A stretch of DNA of 64,000 nucleotides from a virus. Every line of letters begins with the position of its first letter. Positions within the stretch are counted from its first letter, which is position 1. A program made the translations under genes and the position numbers. The stretch lies in IMG/VR virus record IMGVR_UViG_3300043256_000348, positions 1 to 64,000 of that record; one strand, 5' to 3'. The notes beneath the pieces were generated by a model. That model had not been told where the DNA came from. It saw nothing but the letters and a program-made list of their open reading frames with translations, and ran no database searches. Shown piece after piece: positions 8,759-17,061 of this stretch.

Positions 8759-9183
8759 TGGACTGCCCCTTCCAACTCAACACCGACGGCCTCTGGCAAT
8801 GCCCGCAATGCAAGTGGGTTTACAAACTGAAAGCCGACAAGCCGCCCCGCCGCAACTGCCCGAAGGCTCCGAATCTTCGCCCGGCAGCCGAGAAACTAGG
8901 GATTGAATGGAAAGATGTAGAGCACTACGCCCAAGCGCTCGCGCGTTGGCGGGCAGCCGGTTATCCGGTGCGAACGGAAGAGGAAACCGCAATATGCTTT
9001 CGGATTTGCGGAGGTGGTTGTGGCACTGGCGGTTGCCAGAAACCGTGTGAGCACTACCGCGCAGGAAAGATATTCGACGGTGGACGCTGTAAACTGTGCC
9101 GCTGCGGCGTGTCCGAGAGCCGCTTCGCTCTGGTGAACAAGATCAAGATGGTAACGGAGAGTTGCCCAGATGGGAGGTGGTGA
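8758..9183 (+). CDS. Small multi-cysteine zinc-binding protein
   Basis: 141 residues, ATG overlapping the previous stop (TAATG). It contains two metal-binding-type clusters: CPFQ..CPQCKWVY at residues 3-22 and the C-terminal CKLCRCGVSESRFALVNKIK ending in CPDGRW. The C-terminal cluster is a small module (resembling DUF6171) that often follows tail genes in environmental phages. Between them are further Cys residues (CGGGCGTGGCQKPCEHY). The structural or regulatory role is unknown. Confidence 0.6.
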   Translation: MDCPFQLNTDGLWQCPQCKWVYKLKADKPPRRNCPKAPNLRPAAEKLGIEWKDVEHYAQALARWRAAGYPVRTEEETAICFRICGGGCGTGGCQKPCEHYRAGKIFDGGRCKLCRCGVSESRFALVNKIKMVTESCPDGRW

Positions 9184-9383
9184 TGAGCGTTCACGTCGTC
9201 GAAGGCGGAGCCGGTCCCATGATCCACGTTTGTAATCCCCTATTTTTGGCTCATGGAGTGGTTGTGGATATTGTCGTGGTGGTTCAGCCCGTCGCCCTTA
9301 CCGTCCTCCCATGCTTTGGCCTTCCCTGGCAATCTTTCGGGACTCAAGATAGTTGTTGCCCTTGGCTACTTCCATCGTGGTGA
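9183..9383 (+). CDS. Possible short hydrophobic protein, possibly disrupted
   Basis: 67 codons from ATG 9183, which overlaps the preceding stop in the usual TGATG way, so translation could couple. Residues 28-46 are hydrophobic (VVVDIVVVV...). The last 86 bases overlap the 3' end of the reverse-strand pilin gene, and the composition changes there, so this may be the start of an older phage gene cut off by arrival of the pilin segment. Weakly supported. Confidence 0.3.
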   Translation: MSVHVVEGGAGPMIHVCNPLFLAHGVVVDIVVVVQPVALTVLPCFGLPWQSFGTQDSCCPWLLPSW

Positions 9384-10242
9384 TCAGCCCCGTCTGCGGG
9401 TTCAACGTCACCCAGAGATTTTTCAGGTCCTGCCAGTTGGTCAAGCTGTCCTCGGCCGTGCCGGCCGGGACCCGCTCCTGCTTGCCGACCAGCAGAAAGA
9501 TCGGTTCGGCCCCTGAGTGGACGTGACCATCATGGTAGACGCGCTCCAACGATCCATTGGGCGAAAACATGATGTAGACGCGCGAATTCGTTTGCGCGCC
9601 GATGGAATGCGAATCAGTCCCCGAGAATTCCAGATCGATGATTGTGCGGGCGGGCAATTGGAGGGAACTAACAGCCGACTTGCTGGGCTGCCGGGTGATC
9701 TGATAGGCCACCGGCGCGGATTGCGCTGGGGCCTTAGGCCAAGGCAACCTCTGCCCCTGAGACAGATCGATTTGAAGCGTCAATGAATCGGCGGTGCGCT
9801 GTACGATTTCATACATCGGCCCCTGATAGTTGAACTGTACAAGATCCCCTTGGCTGACTAGGCTGATATTGATTGGTGAGGTGAGTTGTGCGAGCACGGT
9901 TGCCATACCGCCAGATAGGGAATCCACCCGCAATTGCGCAGCCGCATCGAGCGTCTCGCCAGCGTACGGGGGCGGCACTTCGACCTGTTGGAGCACCGCG
10001 GCGCACTGCGGCAGGCCGTCCATCCGCCGGATCATCACGCCGCAGGGCCGCCCGGTCTCCATTGCCCGGTTCCGGGCCGAGGAGAAATAAATGTTGACTT
10101 GCCGGGCCGCCTCGCGAGTTCGCCGCTCTTCCATCGAGAAGTCTATCATCCGGGCACCGACCGCCAACAGGACCACGATGATAGAAATCGCTACCAGCAA
10201 CTCGACCAGCGTGAAACCACTCTGCTTTGTTCTGGCCCTCAT
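9298..10242 (-). CDS. Prepilin-like pseudopilin (GspH/FimT-type)
   Basis: 314 residues. The N terminus is a classical class III prepilin signal: basic leader, then SGFTLVELLVAISIIVVLL, with the cleavage Gly followed by Phe and Glu at mature position 5, and a long hydrophobic helix. The globular remainder is beta-rich, as in GspH/FimT minor pseudopilins, and it should be processed by a host prepilin peptidase and sit in the inner membrane or a pilus tip. It is the only reverse-strand gene between 1 and 37 kb. It has its own ribosome site (AAGGGAG) and a -10 element GGGTATAAT about 33 nt upstream of the start. Its composition looks less GC-rich than that of the phage genes. Could be a phage-borne moron or an assembly chimera. 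Confidence 0.8.
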   Translation of the reverse strand: MRARTKQSGFTLVELLVAISIIVVLLAVGARMIDFSMEERRTREAARQVNIYFSSARNRAMETGRPCGVMIRRMDGLPQCAAVLQQVEVPPPYAGETLDAAAQLRVDSLSGGMATVLAQLTSPINISLVSQGDLVQFNYQGPMYEIVQRTADSLTLQIDLSQGQRLPWPKAPAQSAPVAYQITRQPSKSAVSSLQLPARTIIDLEFSGTDSHSIGAQTNSRVYIMFSPNGSLERVYHDGHVHSGAEPIFLLVGKQERVPAGTAEDSLTNWQDLKNLWVTLNPQTGLITTMEVAKGNNYLESRKIAREGQSMGGR

Positions 10243-10274
10243 CGTTTTGCTCCCTTGAGTTCAGCCCCGCTTAG

Positions 10275-10285
10275 CCATTATACCC
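10275..10285 (-). promoter_or_regulatory. -10-like element upstream of the pseudopilin gene
   Basis: Reading the reverse strand, GGG-TATAAT-GG lies at 10285-10275, with TATAAT at 10282-10277, 35 nt before the start codon. No convincing -35 hexamer is seen 17 nt upstream. The GG/GGG-TATAAT context recurs at several other operon heads in the window. Confidence 0.5.
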
Positions 10286-10331
10286 AATTGGCACCGCAGA
10301 TACCCCCGAAATCCGCCAGAGAGTCAGTTCG

Positions 10332-11015
10332 ATGATCCAAGTCGGCATCACCGCATCGCCCCGGCCCGTGGACTACCTGCCGGCCACCGTGGCGAGCCTC
10401 CGGGCCGCCGGCTGGCCCGATCCCGTAGTGTTCGCCGAGCCCGGCACGCCCGCACCCCCGGACTGCCGCTTTGTCGCCGCCCAGCGCCGCCTGGAGCCGT
10501 GGTTTGCCTTCCAAACGGCTCTCGGCAGCCTCTTGGCAACCGGCCCGCAGGGAGCGAGCCTGGCCATCTTTCAGGATGATGTGCTCGCGGCCCGGAACCT
10601 GCGGGCGTGGCTGGACGCAGAGCCGTGGCCCCCGGACGCGGGGGTGGTGTCGCTCTACCTGTCGGAGGCGCAGGCGGAGGGGCGGCCGCTCGGCTGGTCT
10701 GCCCTCGACCCGGACGCCAACCCCTACGGGGCCTGCGGGGTCGTGATGAGGCCGGAGGTCGCCCGGAGGCTCTTGGACGACCCTCCCCACCGGGGCAACG
10801 GCCGGATGACGGACACCTGGCTCGGCGTGTTCTGCGAGCAGGCCGGGCTACGGTTTTGGCAACACAAGCCGAGCCTGATCCGGCACGTCGGCCGGGAATC
10901 TTCGCTGTCGCGGAAGGGGCACAGGCCGATCGTCCGGCCGTGGATTCCCGCTAGGCACGAAGGGGATTTCGTCGAGGACGCCGCGCTGTTAGCCCACGGG
11001 CGGATCACGGTATAA
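10332..11015 (+). CDS. GT-A-type glycosyltransferase
   Basis: 227 residues. Residues 3-30 form the Rossmann-type opening strand and helix (VGITASPRPVDYLPATVASL), and FQDDVLAARN near residue 80 carries the metal-binding acidic motif of GT-A enzymes. A later RHVGRESSL resembles an acceptor-side His motif. It opens the glycan island, about 90 nt downstream of the divergent pilin start. The transferred sugar cannot be predicted. Confidence 0.65.
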   Translation: MIQVGITASPRPVDYLPATVASLRAAGWPDPVVFAEPGTPAPPDCRFVAAQRRLEPWFAFQTALGSLLATGPQGASLAIFQDDVLAARNLRAWLDAEPWPPDAGVVSLYLSEAQAEGRPLGWSALDPDANPYGACGVVMRPEVARRLLDDPPHRGNGRMTDTWLGVFCEQAGLRFWQHKPSLIRHVGRESSLSRKGHRPIVRPWIPARHEGDFVEDAALLAHGRITV

Positions 11016-11022
11016 TGGGGGC

Positions 11023-11706
11023 ATGGACGGAATCTACAAAGCCTCCGCTGTGGTGCTGAGCTACCGGCGGCCCCGGAACGTCGAGCGGATCGTCGGGGAG
11101 CTTGTCGCCCTGGACTTCGTTGACGAGGTGGTGGTCTGGCACAACGGGCCGCACGAGCAGCCGAAGCTGCCGATGGGCGGGAAGTGCACGATGCTCGCGT
11201 GGGGCGAGAACAAGTTCGTCTACGCCCGGTTCCTGGCGCTGCGGTTCTGCCAGCATAACATAATACTAACGGTCGACGATGACTGTCTTGTTAAAAATTG
11301 GAGGGCGATCCTGGACGAGCACCTGTCGCACCCCGAGGTCGTCACGGCAGGCCTGACGCCGGGACACTACAACGCAGACAAGAACAACCGCTGGCGAACT
11401 TGCCACGAGATTCTACTTGGTTGGGGAGCCTGCTTCGACAAGCGGCTGGTCGAGCCGACGCTGGCGAAGTACATCGATGTCCACGGCCACGACGAGATAC
11501 TCCACCGCAAAGCGGACCGGCTGTTCACGATGCTGCTGAACCGGCACCACAACGTGCTCAAGGCGGACGCGGAAGAGTTGCCCTTGGCGCGCGACGATGA
11601 CGTGGCCCTGTACCGGCGAGAGGACCACTACCCTTTGACGATCGAGGCCCGGCGGCGGGCGTGGAAGATACTCGGCATGAGCCCCAACGATGGAGCCACC
11701 GGATGA
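11023..11706 (+). CDS. Glycosyltransferase, GT64/exostosin-like
   Basis: 227 residues. It opens with SAVVLSYRRPRNVERIVGEL, a GT-A nucleotide-binding strand, and has ILTVDDDCLVKNW (the DxD-type metal site) near residue 85, as in GT64-type enzymes. GHDEILHRKADRLFTMLLNR is probably acceptor side. A TATAAT at 11011-11016 sits 6 nt before the ATG, inside the end of the previous gene, so an additional almost leaderless transcript is possible. It overlaps the next gene by ATGA. Confidence 0.7.
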   Translation: MDGIYKASAVVLSYRRPRNVERIVGELVALDFVDEVVVWHNGPHEQPKLPMGGKCTMLAWGENKFVYARFLALRFCQHNIILTVDDDCLVKNWRAILDEHLSHPEVVTAGLTPGHYNADKNNRWRTCHEILLGWGACFDKRLVEPTLAKYIDVHGHDEILHRKADRLFTMLLNRHHNVLKADAEELPLARDDDVALYRREDHYPLTIEARRRAWKILGMSPNDGATG

Positions 11707-12632
11707 AGCTGCTGATCCTATACGACCGCGACGGCTGGGCATATTGCAGACGGGCGGAGGCTTTGCGGAAGCATTCGCCGGAGGGCTGGCAAGTCACAGT
11801 GGCCCGGCTCGGCACTTCATGGCCAGACATGGGCAGTCCCGCAGACATCACCCTTTTACTTGATTACGCCAGCATCGTACCTATCCGACACCGGATGATT
11901 CACGGATGGACTTGCCCGCTTGTCGTCTCGTTCAACGCCGGCCCGATGCGCCGCCGGGGCATGTGGCAACGGGTCTACGACGCGGCCGACTTCGTGATCT
12001 GCAACAGCCAAGCGACATACGAGTCGTGGGGCGAGTATCCCCGGCGGTGCTGCATATCAAACGGCGTGGACCTGGAGACGTTCAAGGTCGTCCGGCCGAT
12101 TCAAGAGCGGGCCGACAAGTGCCTCTGGTACGGCCGGGCGAGCAAGCACTGGAAGGGGCTGCGCGAGGTCTTGCAGCCCTTGGCGAAACTGCTCGGCGAG
12201 CACGGCTTCACGTTTGACTTCCGTGAGCTGCCGGCCGGCGACCCGCCGATGGACACGCCGGGGCTTGTCGAGTGGTACAATTCCGGGGCGTACGTCTTGT
12301 GCGCGAGCGAGGCCGGGTACGAGGGCACGCCGAATCTGGTCACGGAGGCGGTGGCCTGCGGGTGCGTGGCCGTGACGACGCGGACGGGCAACGTGCTGGA
12401 GTGGGGCGTGGACGGCGAGAACTGCCTGCTGGCGGACCGCAACCCGGTGTCGTTCCTGGATAAGCTGTTTGAGGCGCGGGCTCGGCGGGCGGAGCTGTCG
12501 AAGGCCGGCGTCGCTGCGTTGCAGTCATGGGACTGGGGCGAGCGGGCCCCGTGGTTCTACCGGCTGTTCGGTCGGATCGTAAACGAGGGGGCTGGGGCCG
12601 TCGAGCCGTTCAGCTATATGGACAACGGCTAG
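11703..12632 (+). CDS. GT4-family glycosyltransferase
   Basis: 309 residues with GT-B architecture. ICNSQATYESWGEYP and ISNGVDLETF mark the mid-protein boundary, and the C-terminal donor site is seen in LVTEAVACGCVAVTTRTGNVLEWGVDGENCLL, with the E-x7-E pattern of family GT4. It starts at ATG 11703, overlapping the previous stop, and ends directly at the conserved control region preceding the helicase gene, so it closes the first glycosyltransferase operon. Confidence 0.8.
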   Translation: MKLLILYDRDGWAYCRRAEALRKHSPEGWQVTVARLGTSWPDMGSPADITLLLDYASIVPIRHRMIHGWTCPLVVSFNAGPMRRRGMWQRVYDAADFVICNSQATYESWGEYPRRCCISNGVDLETFKVVRPIQERADKCLWYGRASKHWKGLREVLQPLAKLLGEHGFTFDFRELPAGDPPMDTPGLVEWYNSGAYVLCASEAGYEGTPNLVTEAVACGCVAVTTRTGNVLEWGVDGENCLLADRNPVSFLDKLFEARARRAELSKAGVAALQSWDWGERAPWFYRLFGRIVNEGAGAVEPFSYMDNG

Positions 12633-12730
12633 GGGTATTTCTAAAATACTGAGCACTTAACTGTTTACGAGGTATAGGGTTACGGGGCGAAAATCCCGCT
12701 ATTAGATTGGGCTCATCCCCAGGTATAATT
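12631..12730 (+). promoter_or_regulatory. Control region A (operator palindrome plus promoter), twin of 45572-45672
   Basis: From 5' to 3' it contains the palindrome GTATTTCTAAAATAC (12635-12649), ACTTAACTGTTT, an AGGGTTACGG block, TATTAGATTGGGC and GGTATAATT with TATAAT at 12724-12729. The same blocks in the same order and spacing occur on the reverse strand at 45672-45572. Seventeen nt upstream of TATAAT lies ATTAGA in both copies, a weak -35. Transcription would start only about 2 nt before the ATG at 12738. Confidence 0.75.
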
Positions 12731-12737
12731 GAGCATC

Positions 12738-14111
12738 ATGGTGAGTGACTATCAGGCATTCCTTGACAACAAGAGCCAGGGCGGGGAGGACTCCGGATTC
12801 GCCCCCATCTTCCTGCCAGACTTCCTCGTCGACTTCCAGAAGATGCTTACGGAGTGGACTGTACGTAAGGGGCGAGCGGGGCTCTATGCCGATACTGGGC
12901 TTGGCAAGACCCCAATGCAGTTGGTTTGGGCCGAAAACATCCGCCGAAAAACAGGCGGGTCAGTGCTGATCTTGACGCCGCTCGCAGTGTCCCACCAGAC
13001 GGAACGCGAGGGCGAGAAGTTCGGCATCGAATGCAAGCGGTCGCCCGATGGCAAGCACCGGGGCGGGATCGTTATAACCAACTACCAGAGGTTGCACTAC
13101 TTTGACCCCTCTGATTTTGCAGGCTGCGTGTGTGACGAGAGTTCGATCCTAAAGAACTTCGATGGAAAGACCAAGGCGACGGTCACGGAATTCATGCGGC
13201 GGATTCCCTACCGGTTGCTGTGTACAGCCACGGCTGCGCCGAACGACTACTTCGAGCTAGGCACGTCATCGGAGGCCCTAGGCTACCTCGGCTTCCAGGA
13301 CATGCTTACTCGCTTTTTCAAGGAACAGACGAAGAAGGATTATCTCGGCTGGGGTCGGAAGAGCTATAGGTTTCGCGGCCATGCGGAGCAGCCGTTCTGG
13401 AGGTGGGTATGCTCGTGGGCAAGGGCGTGCCGGAAGCCTTCCGACTTCGGATTCGACGACGGCAAGTTCAAGCTGCCTCCGCTAAACGAGGTGGAGCACG
13501 TCATTGAGTGCAGTCGTCCCCGCCCCGGCATGCTGTTCGCCGTTCCCGCGAAGACGCTCGAAGAGCAGAGGGAAGAGCGGCGGCACACCTTGCCCGAACG
13601 GTGTGAGGCGGCTGCGAAGTTGGCTGCCGGCAACGGCTCCGCTTCTGTCGTCTGGTGCCACCTGAACAAAGAGGCCGATCTGATCGAGCGGCTGATACCG
13701 GGGGCGTTGCAGGTCAGCGGCTCCATGTCGGACGACCAAAAAGAGGAAAGGCTGCTGGCGTTTCAGTCGGGCGAGCTACAGAAGCTTATCATCAAGCCGA
13801 AGATCGGAGCGTGGGGGCTGAACTGGCAGCACTGCCACAACATCGTCACGTTCCCATCTCACAGCTTCGAGGCCCACTACCAGTCCGTCCGTCGCTGCTG
13901 GCGTTTCGGACAGGAGCATCCGGTCACGGTCTCAATCATCACTACGGAGGGCGAGCAGGCCGTCCTACGGAACCTGCAACGCAAGGCAAGGCAAGCCGAC
14001 CGGATGTTCGATGCACTGGTGGCCCACATGAACGAGGCAATGCACGTTGACAGGACAACGGAGTTCCCCAAGCAAGAGGAGGTGCCATCGTGGCTGTCAT
14101 CGACCAAGTGA
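12738..14111 (+). CDS. SNF2/SF2-type helicase
   Basis: 457 residues. Motif I is TGLGKT (53-58), motif II is a DESS variant (133-136), motif III is LLCTATAAPND, and motif VI is reflected in HYQSVRRCWRFGQEHPV. This is the shape of SNF2/RapA-like helicases that travel with DNA methyltransferases in phages and mobile elements. ATG 12738 is chosen over an in-frame TTG at 12729 because the latter overlaps the -10. It overlaps the methyltransferase by 22 nt, so the two are co-translated. Confidence 0.85.
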   Translation: MVSDYQAFLDNKSQGGEDSGFAPIFLPDFLVDFQKMLTEWTVRKGRAGLYADTGLGKTPMQLVWAENIRRKTGGSVLILTPLAVSHQTEREGEKFGIECKRSPDGKHRGGIVITNYQRLHYFDPSDFAGCVCDESSILKNFDGKTKATVTEFMRRIPYRLLCTATAAPNDYFELGTSSEALGYLGFQDMLTRFFKEQTKKDYLGWGRKSYRFRGHAEQPFWRWVCSWARACRKPSDFGFDDGKFKLPPLNEVEHVIECSRPRPGMLFAVPAKTLEEQREERRHTLPERCEAAAKLAAGNGSASVVWCHLNKEADLIERLIPGALQVSGSMSDDQKEERLLAFQSGELQKLIIKPKIGAWGLNWQHCHNIVTFPSHSFEAHYQSVRRCWRFGQEHPVTVSIITTEGEQAVLRNLQRKARQADRMFDALVAHMNEAMHVDRTTEFPKQEEVPSWLSSTK

Positions 14112-15049
14112 TCGGCGAGCGTTACGCGATTTACAATTCAGATTGTTTGGAGGTTCTACCCACCCTGCCTGACGAGTCGGTCCACCTGTCGATCTACTCT
14201 CCGCCTTTCGCGGCCGACGGGGGCGGCTGTCTTTACCACTACTCCTCGTCCGAACGCGACTTGTCCAACTGCCGGACCCACGCGGAGTTCTTTGAACACT
14301 ACGAGTTCGTGGTGCGCGAGGTCCACCGGCTGACCATGCCCGGCCGGATCAGTGCCGTGCACTGCATGGATATTCCACGGAAGGGAGAGCGGGGGCTGGC
14401 CGATTTCCCCGGTGAGATCATCCGCTTGCATGAGAAGCTCGGCTGGTGGTTCTGGGCTCGTCATTTCGCGTGGAAGGAACCGCTCGGCGTTCGCAACCGG
14501 ACGATGGCAAGGGGGCTGGCCCACCGGCAGGTCGTCGAGGATTCGTCGCTGTGCGATGTAGCGTCGGCTGACCACCTGTTGCTGTTCCGGAAGAAAGGCG
14601 ACAACCCGGTGCCGATAGAGCACCCGACCGGCTTGCAAGAGTACGCCGGCGAGCGAGAGGTGCCGCACGAGCTTTTATCGTACCGGAACTGGGAGGGCAA
14701 GCAACGCGACAACCGCTATTCCCACTGGATCTGGCGGCAGTATGCCTCGGCATTCTGGGACGACATACGGATCGAGAGGACGCTGCCGTACAAAGAGAGC
14801 AAGCAGGGTGACGACGAAAGGCATGTGCACCCTTTGCAACTTGACGTGATCGACCGGCTGTTGGTATTACGGTCGAATCCCGGCGAGACGGTGCTCACCC
14901 CGTTCATGGGCATCGGGTCCGAGGTCTACGGGGCGTTAGTGAACAACCGGAGGGGCGTGGGGATCGAACTCAAGGCAGCCTACTACAATCAGGCGAAGAA
15001 AAACGTGGAGGCAGCCCTTGTCAACGAGCGGGAAGGATTGCTGTTCTGA
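14090..15049 (+). CDS. DNA N6-adenine/N4-cytosine methyltransferase (beta-class order)
   Basis: 319 residues from GTG 14090, with the ribosome site AGAGGAGG 5-7 nt upstream. The catalytic motif IV (SIYSPPF, residues 34-40) comes first, and the SAM-binding motif I (FMGIGSEVYGAL then GVGIELK) lies near the C terminus, the permuted order of beta-class amino methyltransferases. SPPF rather than DPPY favours N4-cytosine or a related group. No restriction nuclease is adjacent. With the helicase it could protect phage DNA or mark it during replication. Confidence 0.8.
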   Translation: MAVIDQVIGERYAIYNSDCLEVLPTLPDESVHLSIYSPPFAADGGGCLYHYSSSERDLSNCRTHAEFFEHYEFVVREVHRLTMPGRISAVHCMDIPRKGERGLADFPGEIIRLHEKLGWWFWARHFAWKEPLGVRNRTMARGLAHRQVVEDSSLCDVASADHLLLFRKKGDNPVPIEHPTGLQEYAGEREVPHELLSYRNWEGKQRDNRYSHWIWRQYASAFWDDIRIERTLPYKESKQGDDERHVHPLQLDVIDRLLVLRSNPGETVLTPFMGIGSEVYGALVNNRRGVGIELKAAYYNQAKKNVEAALVNEREGLLF

Positions 15050-15932
15050 CGAGTGGAGTGAGGGCCCGGCTATAAACTACGTTCCGATCTGCAAGCACCC
15101 GCGAGACTTCATGTTCACGATGGGACCGTTGGGGTACGAGCTGGTTGATGTGGTGACGGAATCGCCCATACTAATTCGGACGGACAAGCCGAAACCGGAG
15201 GGACGAGTGACCGACCGACGGAACGACCTACCGCTACGGCCCGTGCCCCGAGAGGACTGGCAGCAGGACTTCGACCGCCTGATGCGGGACGAATACCTTC
15301 GCCGGAAGTACGAGCGGACGGCGAGGGTGGCCGAGCACCTGGCCTACATCCGCTACCACTGCCCGGAGCTGACGAAGAGCGGCGAGGGGCTGGTTGTGGA
15401 CGTGGGCCCCGGCCCGGGCGAGTTTCTGGAATGGTGCCGCAAGTTCGGTTGGAAGACGCTCGGCGTGGAGGCGATGAGCGGGGCGGGCGGCATGGGGGAT
15501 GGCTACCTGCAACTGTCGAGGCTGATGCTCGAGCGGCAGGGGATCGACGTGCGGTACTGCGGCTGGAGGCAGTTCGTCACGCACCTGCAAGCCGACTCGT
15601 GCGAGCTGGAGGTGGCGTTCTTCGGGTTCCGCGGGTCATGGGCCCAGTGCTACGCGGAGTTCGTCGGCGGACCGCCTCACCATACGCACCACGACGTAAA
15701 GCGTCAGTTCTGGCAGTTCGACTACCACCTTCGCTCGGCCTGGCTGGACGCTTTCGAGGCGATGGAAAAGCGGCTCGTGTGTGGCGGTTCCGTACTGATC
15801 GCAGCGAACAGGCTCGGCGAGCAGTCCGGGCAGGACCAATACTGCCGGGAGATACGACGGGTTGCGGAGCGTGCTGGGCTGACGTTGGTTAAGCGCGAGG
15901 ATAACTGGGTCCACCAGTGGAGGAAAGCATGA
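15018..15932 (+). CDS. SAM-dependent methyltransferase
   Basis: 304 residues from TTG 15018, which has GGAGG 6 nt upstream; an in-frame ATG at 15111 lacks a ribosome site and would cut only a poorly conserved leader. VDVGPGPGEFLEW (127-139) is the class I SAM-binding motif, followed by LGVEAMSG, the acidic ribose-binding strand. The substrate is unknown; by neighbourhood a sugar or nucleotide-sugar is likely. It overlaps the proteasome-like gene. Confidence 0.65.
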   Translation: MSTSGKDCCSDEWSEGPAINYVPICKHPRDFMFTMGPLGYELVDVVTESPILIRTDKPKPEGRVTDRRNDLPLRPVPREDWQQDFDRLMRDEYLRRKYERTARVAEHLAYIRYHCPELTKSGEGLVVDVGPGPGEFLEWCRKFGWKTLGVEAMSGAGGMGDGYLQLSRLMLERQGIDVRYCGWRQFVTHLQADSCELEVAFFGFRGSWAQCYAEFVGGPPHHTHHDVKRQFWQFDYHLRSAWLDAFEAMEKRLVCGGSVLIAANRLGEQSGQDQYCREIRRVAERAGLTLVKREDNWVHQWRKA

Positions 15933-16468
15933 CAGCTATCGTCGCGATCAAAACCAGCAGCCGCGTGGTGATGGGCTGCGACTCGGCGGCCATTGGCGGT
16001 TGGCACCTGCAATTACGAGCGGATCCCAAGGTTTTCCGTGTCGGCCAGTTCCTACTCGGTTGCTGCGGGTCGATTCGGATGGCGCAACTGCTTCAATTCG
16101 GCGAAGGCCGGTTGTCGCTGAGGTCGCTCCGGCCGAGGGGCGACAGCCTGACATTCATGGTCCGGCACTTCGTCCCGAAGATGCGGGCGATCCTCAAAAA
16201 GGGCGGGTACGCCAAGGTACTGAATAACGTGGAGGAGACCGGGGAGTTTCTGATTGCTTGGCGGAATCACTTATTTACTATCCACGCCGACATGCAGGTG
16301 GCGCAGCTTCACGATCACTATGCGGCTTGCGGCTGTGCCTGGGAGATCGCGCTGGGATCGTTGTTCAGCACCCACGGCCGAGCGGAGGAGCGCATCGCGC
16401 TGGCCCTCGAAGCAGCGGAGCATTGCTCAGCCGGAGTGCGGCGGCCCTTTGTGATCGAGAGCACATGA
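15929..16468 (+). CDS. HslV/proteasome-beta-like Ntn hydrolase
   Basis: ATG 15929 gives a product starting Met-Thr; removal of Met would expose Thr1. Counting from that Thr, Asp17 (in VVMGCDSAA) and Lys33 (in RADPKVF) fall exactly where HslV and 20S beta subunits place their catalytic Thr1/Asp17/Lys33. GCCGSIRMAQLL corresponds to the Gly-rich strand near residue 47 that shapes the substrate pocket. The length of 179 residues suits HslV. No HslU or other unfoldase gene is adjacent. It could process phage or host proteins with a host ATPase, or be self-compartmentalised. Confidence 0.75.
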   Translation: MTAIVAIKTSSRVVMGCDSAAIGGWHLQLRADPKVFRVGQFLLGCCGSIRMAQLLQFGEGRLSLRSLRPRGDSLTFMVRHFVPKMRAILKKGGYAKVLNNVEETGEFLIAWRNHLFTIHADMQVAQLHDHYAACGCAWEIALGSLFSTHGRAEERIALALEAAEHCSAGVRRPFVIEST

Positions 16469-17061
16469 CGTTCAAGTGGAGGAACGTGATCCCTGGACAG
16501 ACGCGGAGCGGGCTGTTCATCCACATCCCCCGGACCGGCGGCCGCGCCCTGTTGCGGGTGCTCAACTGCCCCAGCTCGCACTACCCGGCTGCCGAGCACA
16601 GACGGCGGATACCGGAAGACGTGTGGGACTCGCTCTGGAAGTTCGCCGTCGTGCGGAACCCCTGGGACCAGTACGTCTCGATGTGGCTCTGCTCACACGG
16701 GCGCGGGGACCCCGGCGATCTGCACGGCGAGGTCCCCGTGTTCCGCCGCTGGATCGCCGAGGGCGGGCTGAGCTTGAAAATCTGGGGCGGCAGTACGCGG
16801 ATAAGCGCGGTTGACCAAATGGCCTTCATCACCGACAATGACGGCAAGCTGCTGGTGGATCGCGTATATGTCTTCCCACGGTTACAAGACGCTGCCGATG
16901 ACGCCCACCGGATACTGAAGATACGTGCGGCGGAGGTGCCCCACGTGGGCCGCTCGCCGCGGCTGCACTACCGGGAATACTACGACGACGAAAGCAGGCG
17001 GGCCGTAGCCGAGTGGCGGAAGGCCGAGATTAAGCACTTCGGATTCGAGTTTGGGAAATGA
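16465..17061 (+). CDS. Sulfotransferase-like protein (1 of 3)
   Basis: 198 residues. LFIHIPRTGGRALL (residues 17-30) is the 5'-phosphosulfate loop that binds PAPS in sulfotransferase_2-type enzymes, and FAVVRNPWDQYVS (60-72) is the 3'-phosphate-binding strand and helix with the conserved Arg and Ser. It probably sulfates a glycan. The ATG overlaps the previous TGA (ATGA) and the gene overlaps gmd in the same way. Confidence 0.75.
   Translation: MTFKWRNVIPGQTRSGLFIHIPRTGGRALLRVLNCPSSHYPAAEHRRRIPEDVWDSLWKFAVVRNPWDQYVSMWLCSHGRGDPGDLHGEVPVFRRWIAEGGLSLKIWGGSTRISAVDQMAFITDNDGKLLVDRVYVFPRLQDAADDAHRILKIRAAEVPHVGRSPRLHYREYYDDESRRAVAEWRKAEIKHFGFEFGK

Noticed and set aside
9253-9516. 87-codon + frame starting MEWLWILSWW
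   Set aside because: Almost all of it is antisense to the pilin gene, which has clear family features. A short hydrophobic start is not enough.
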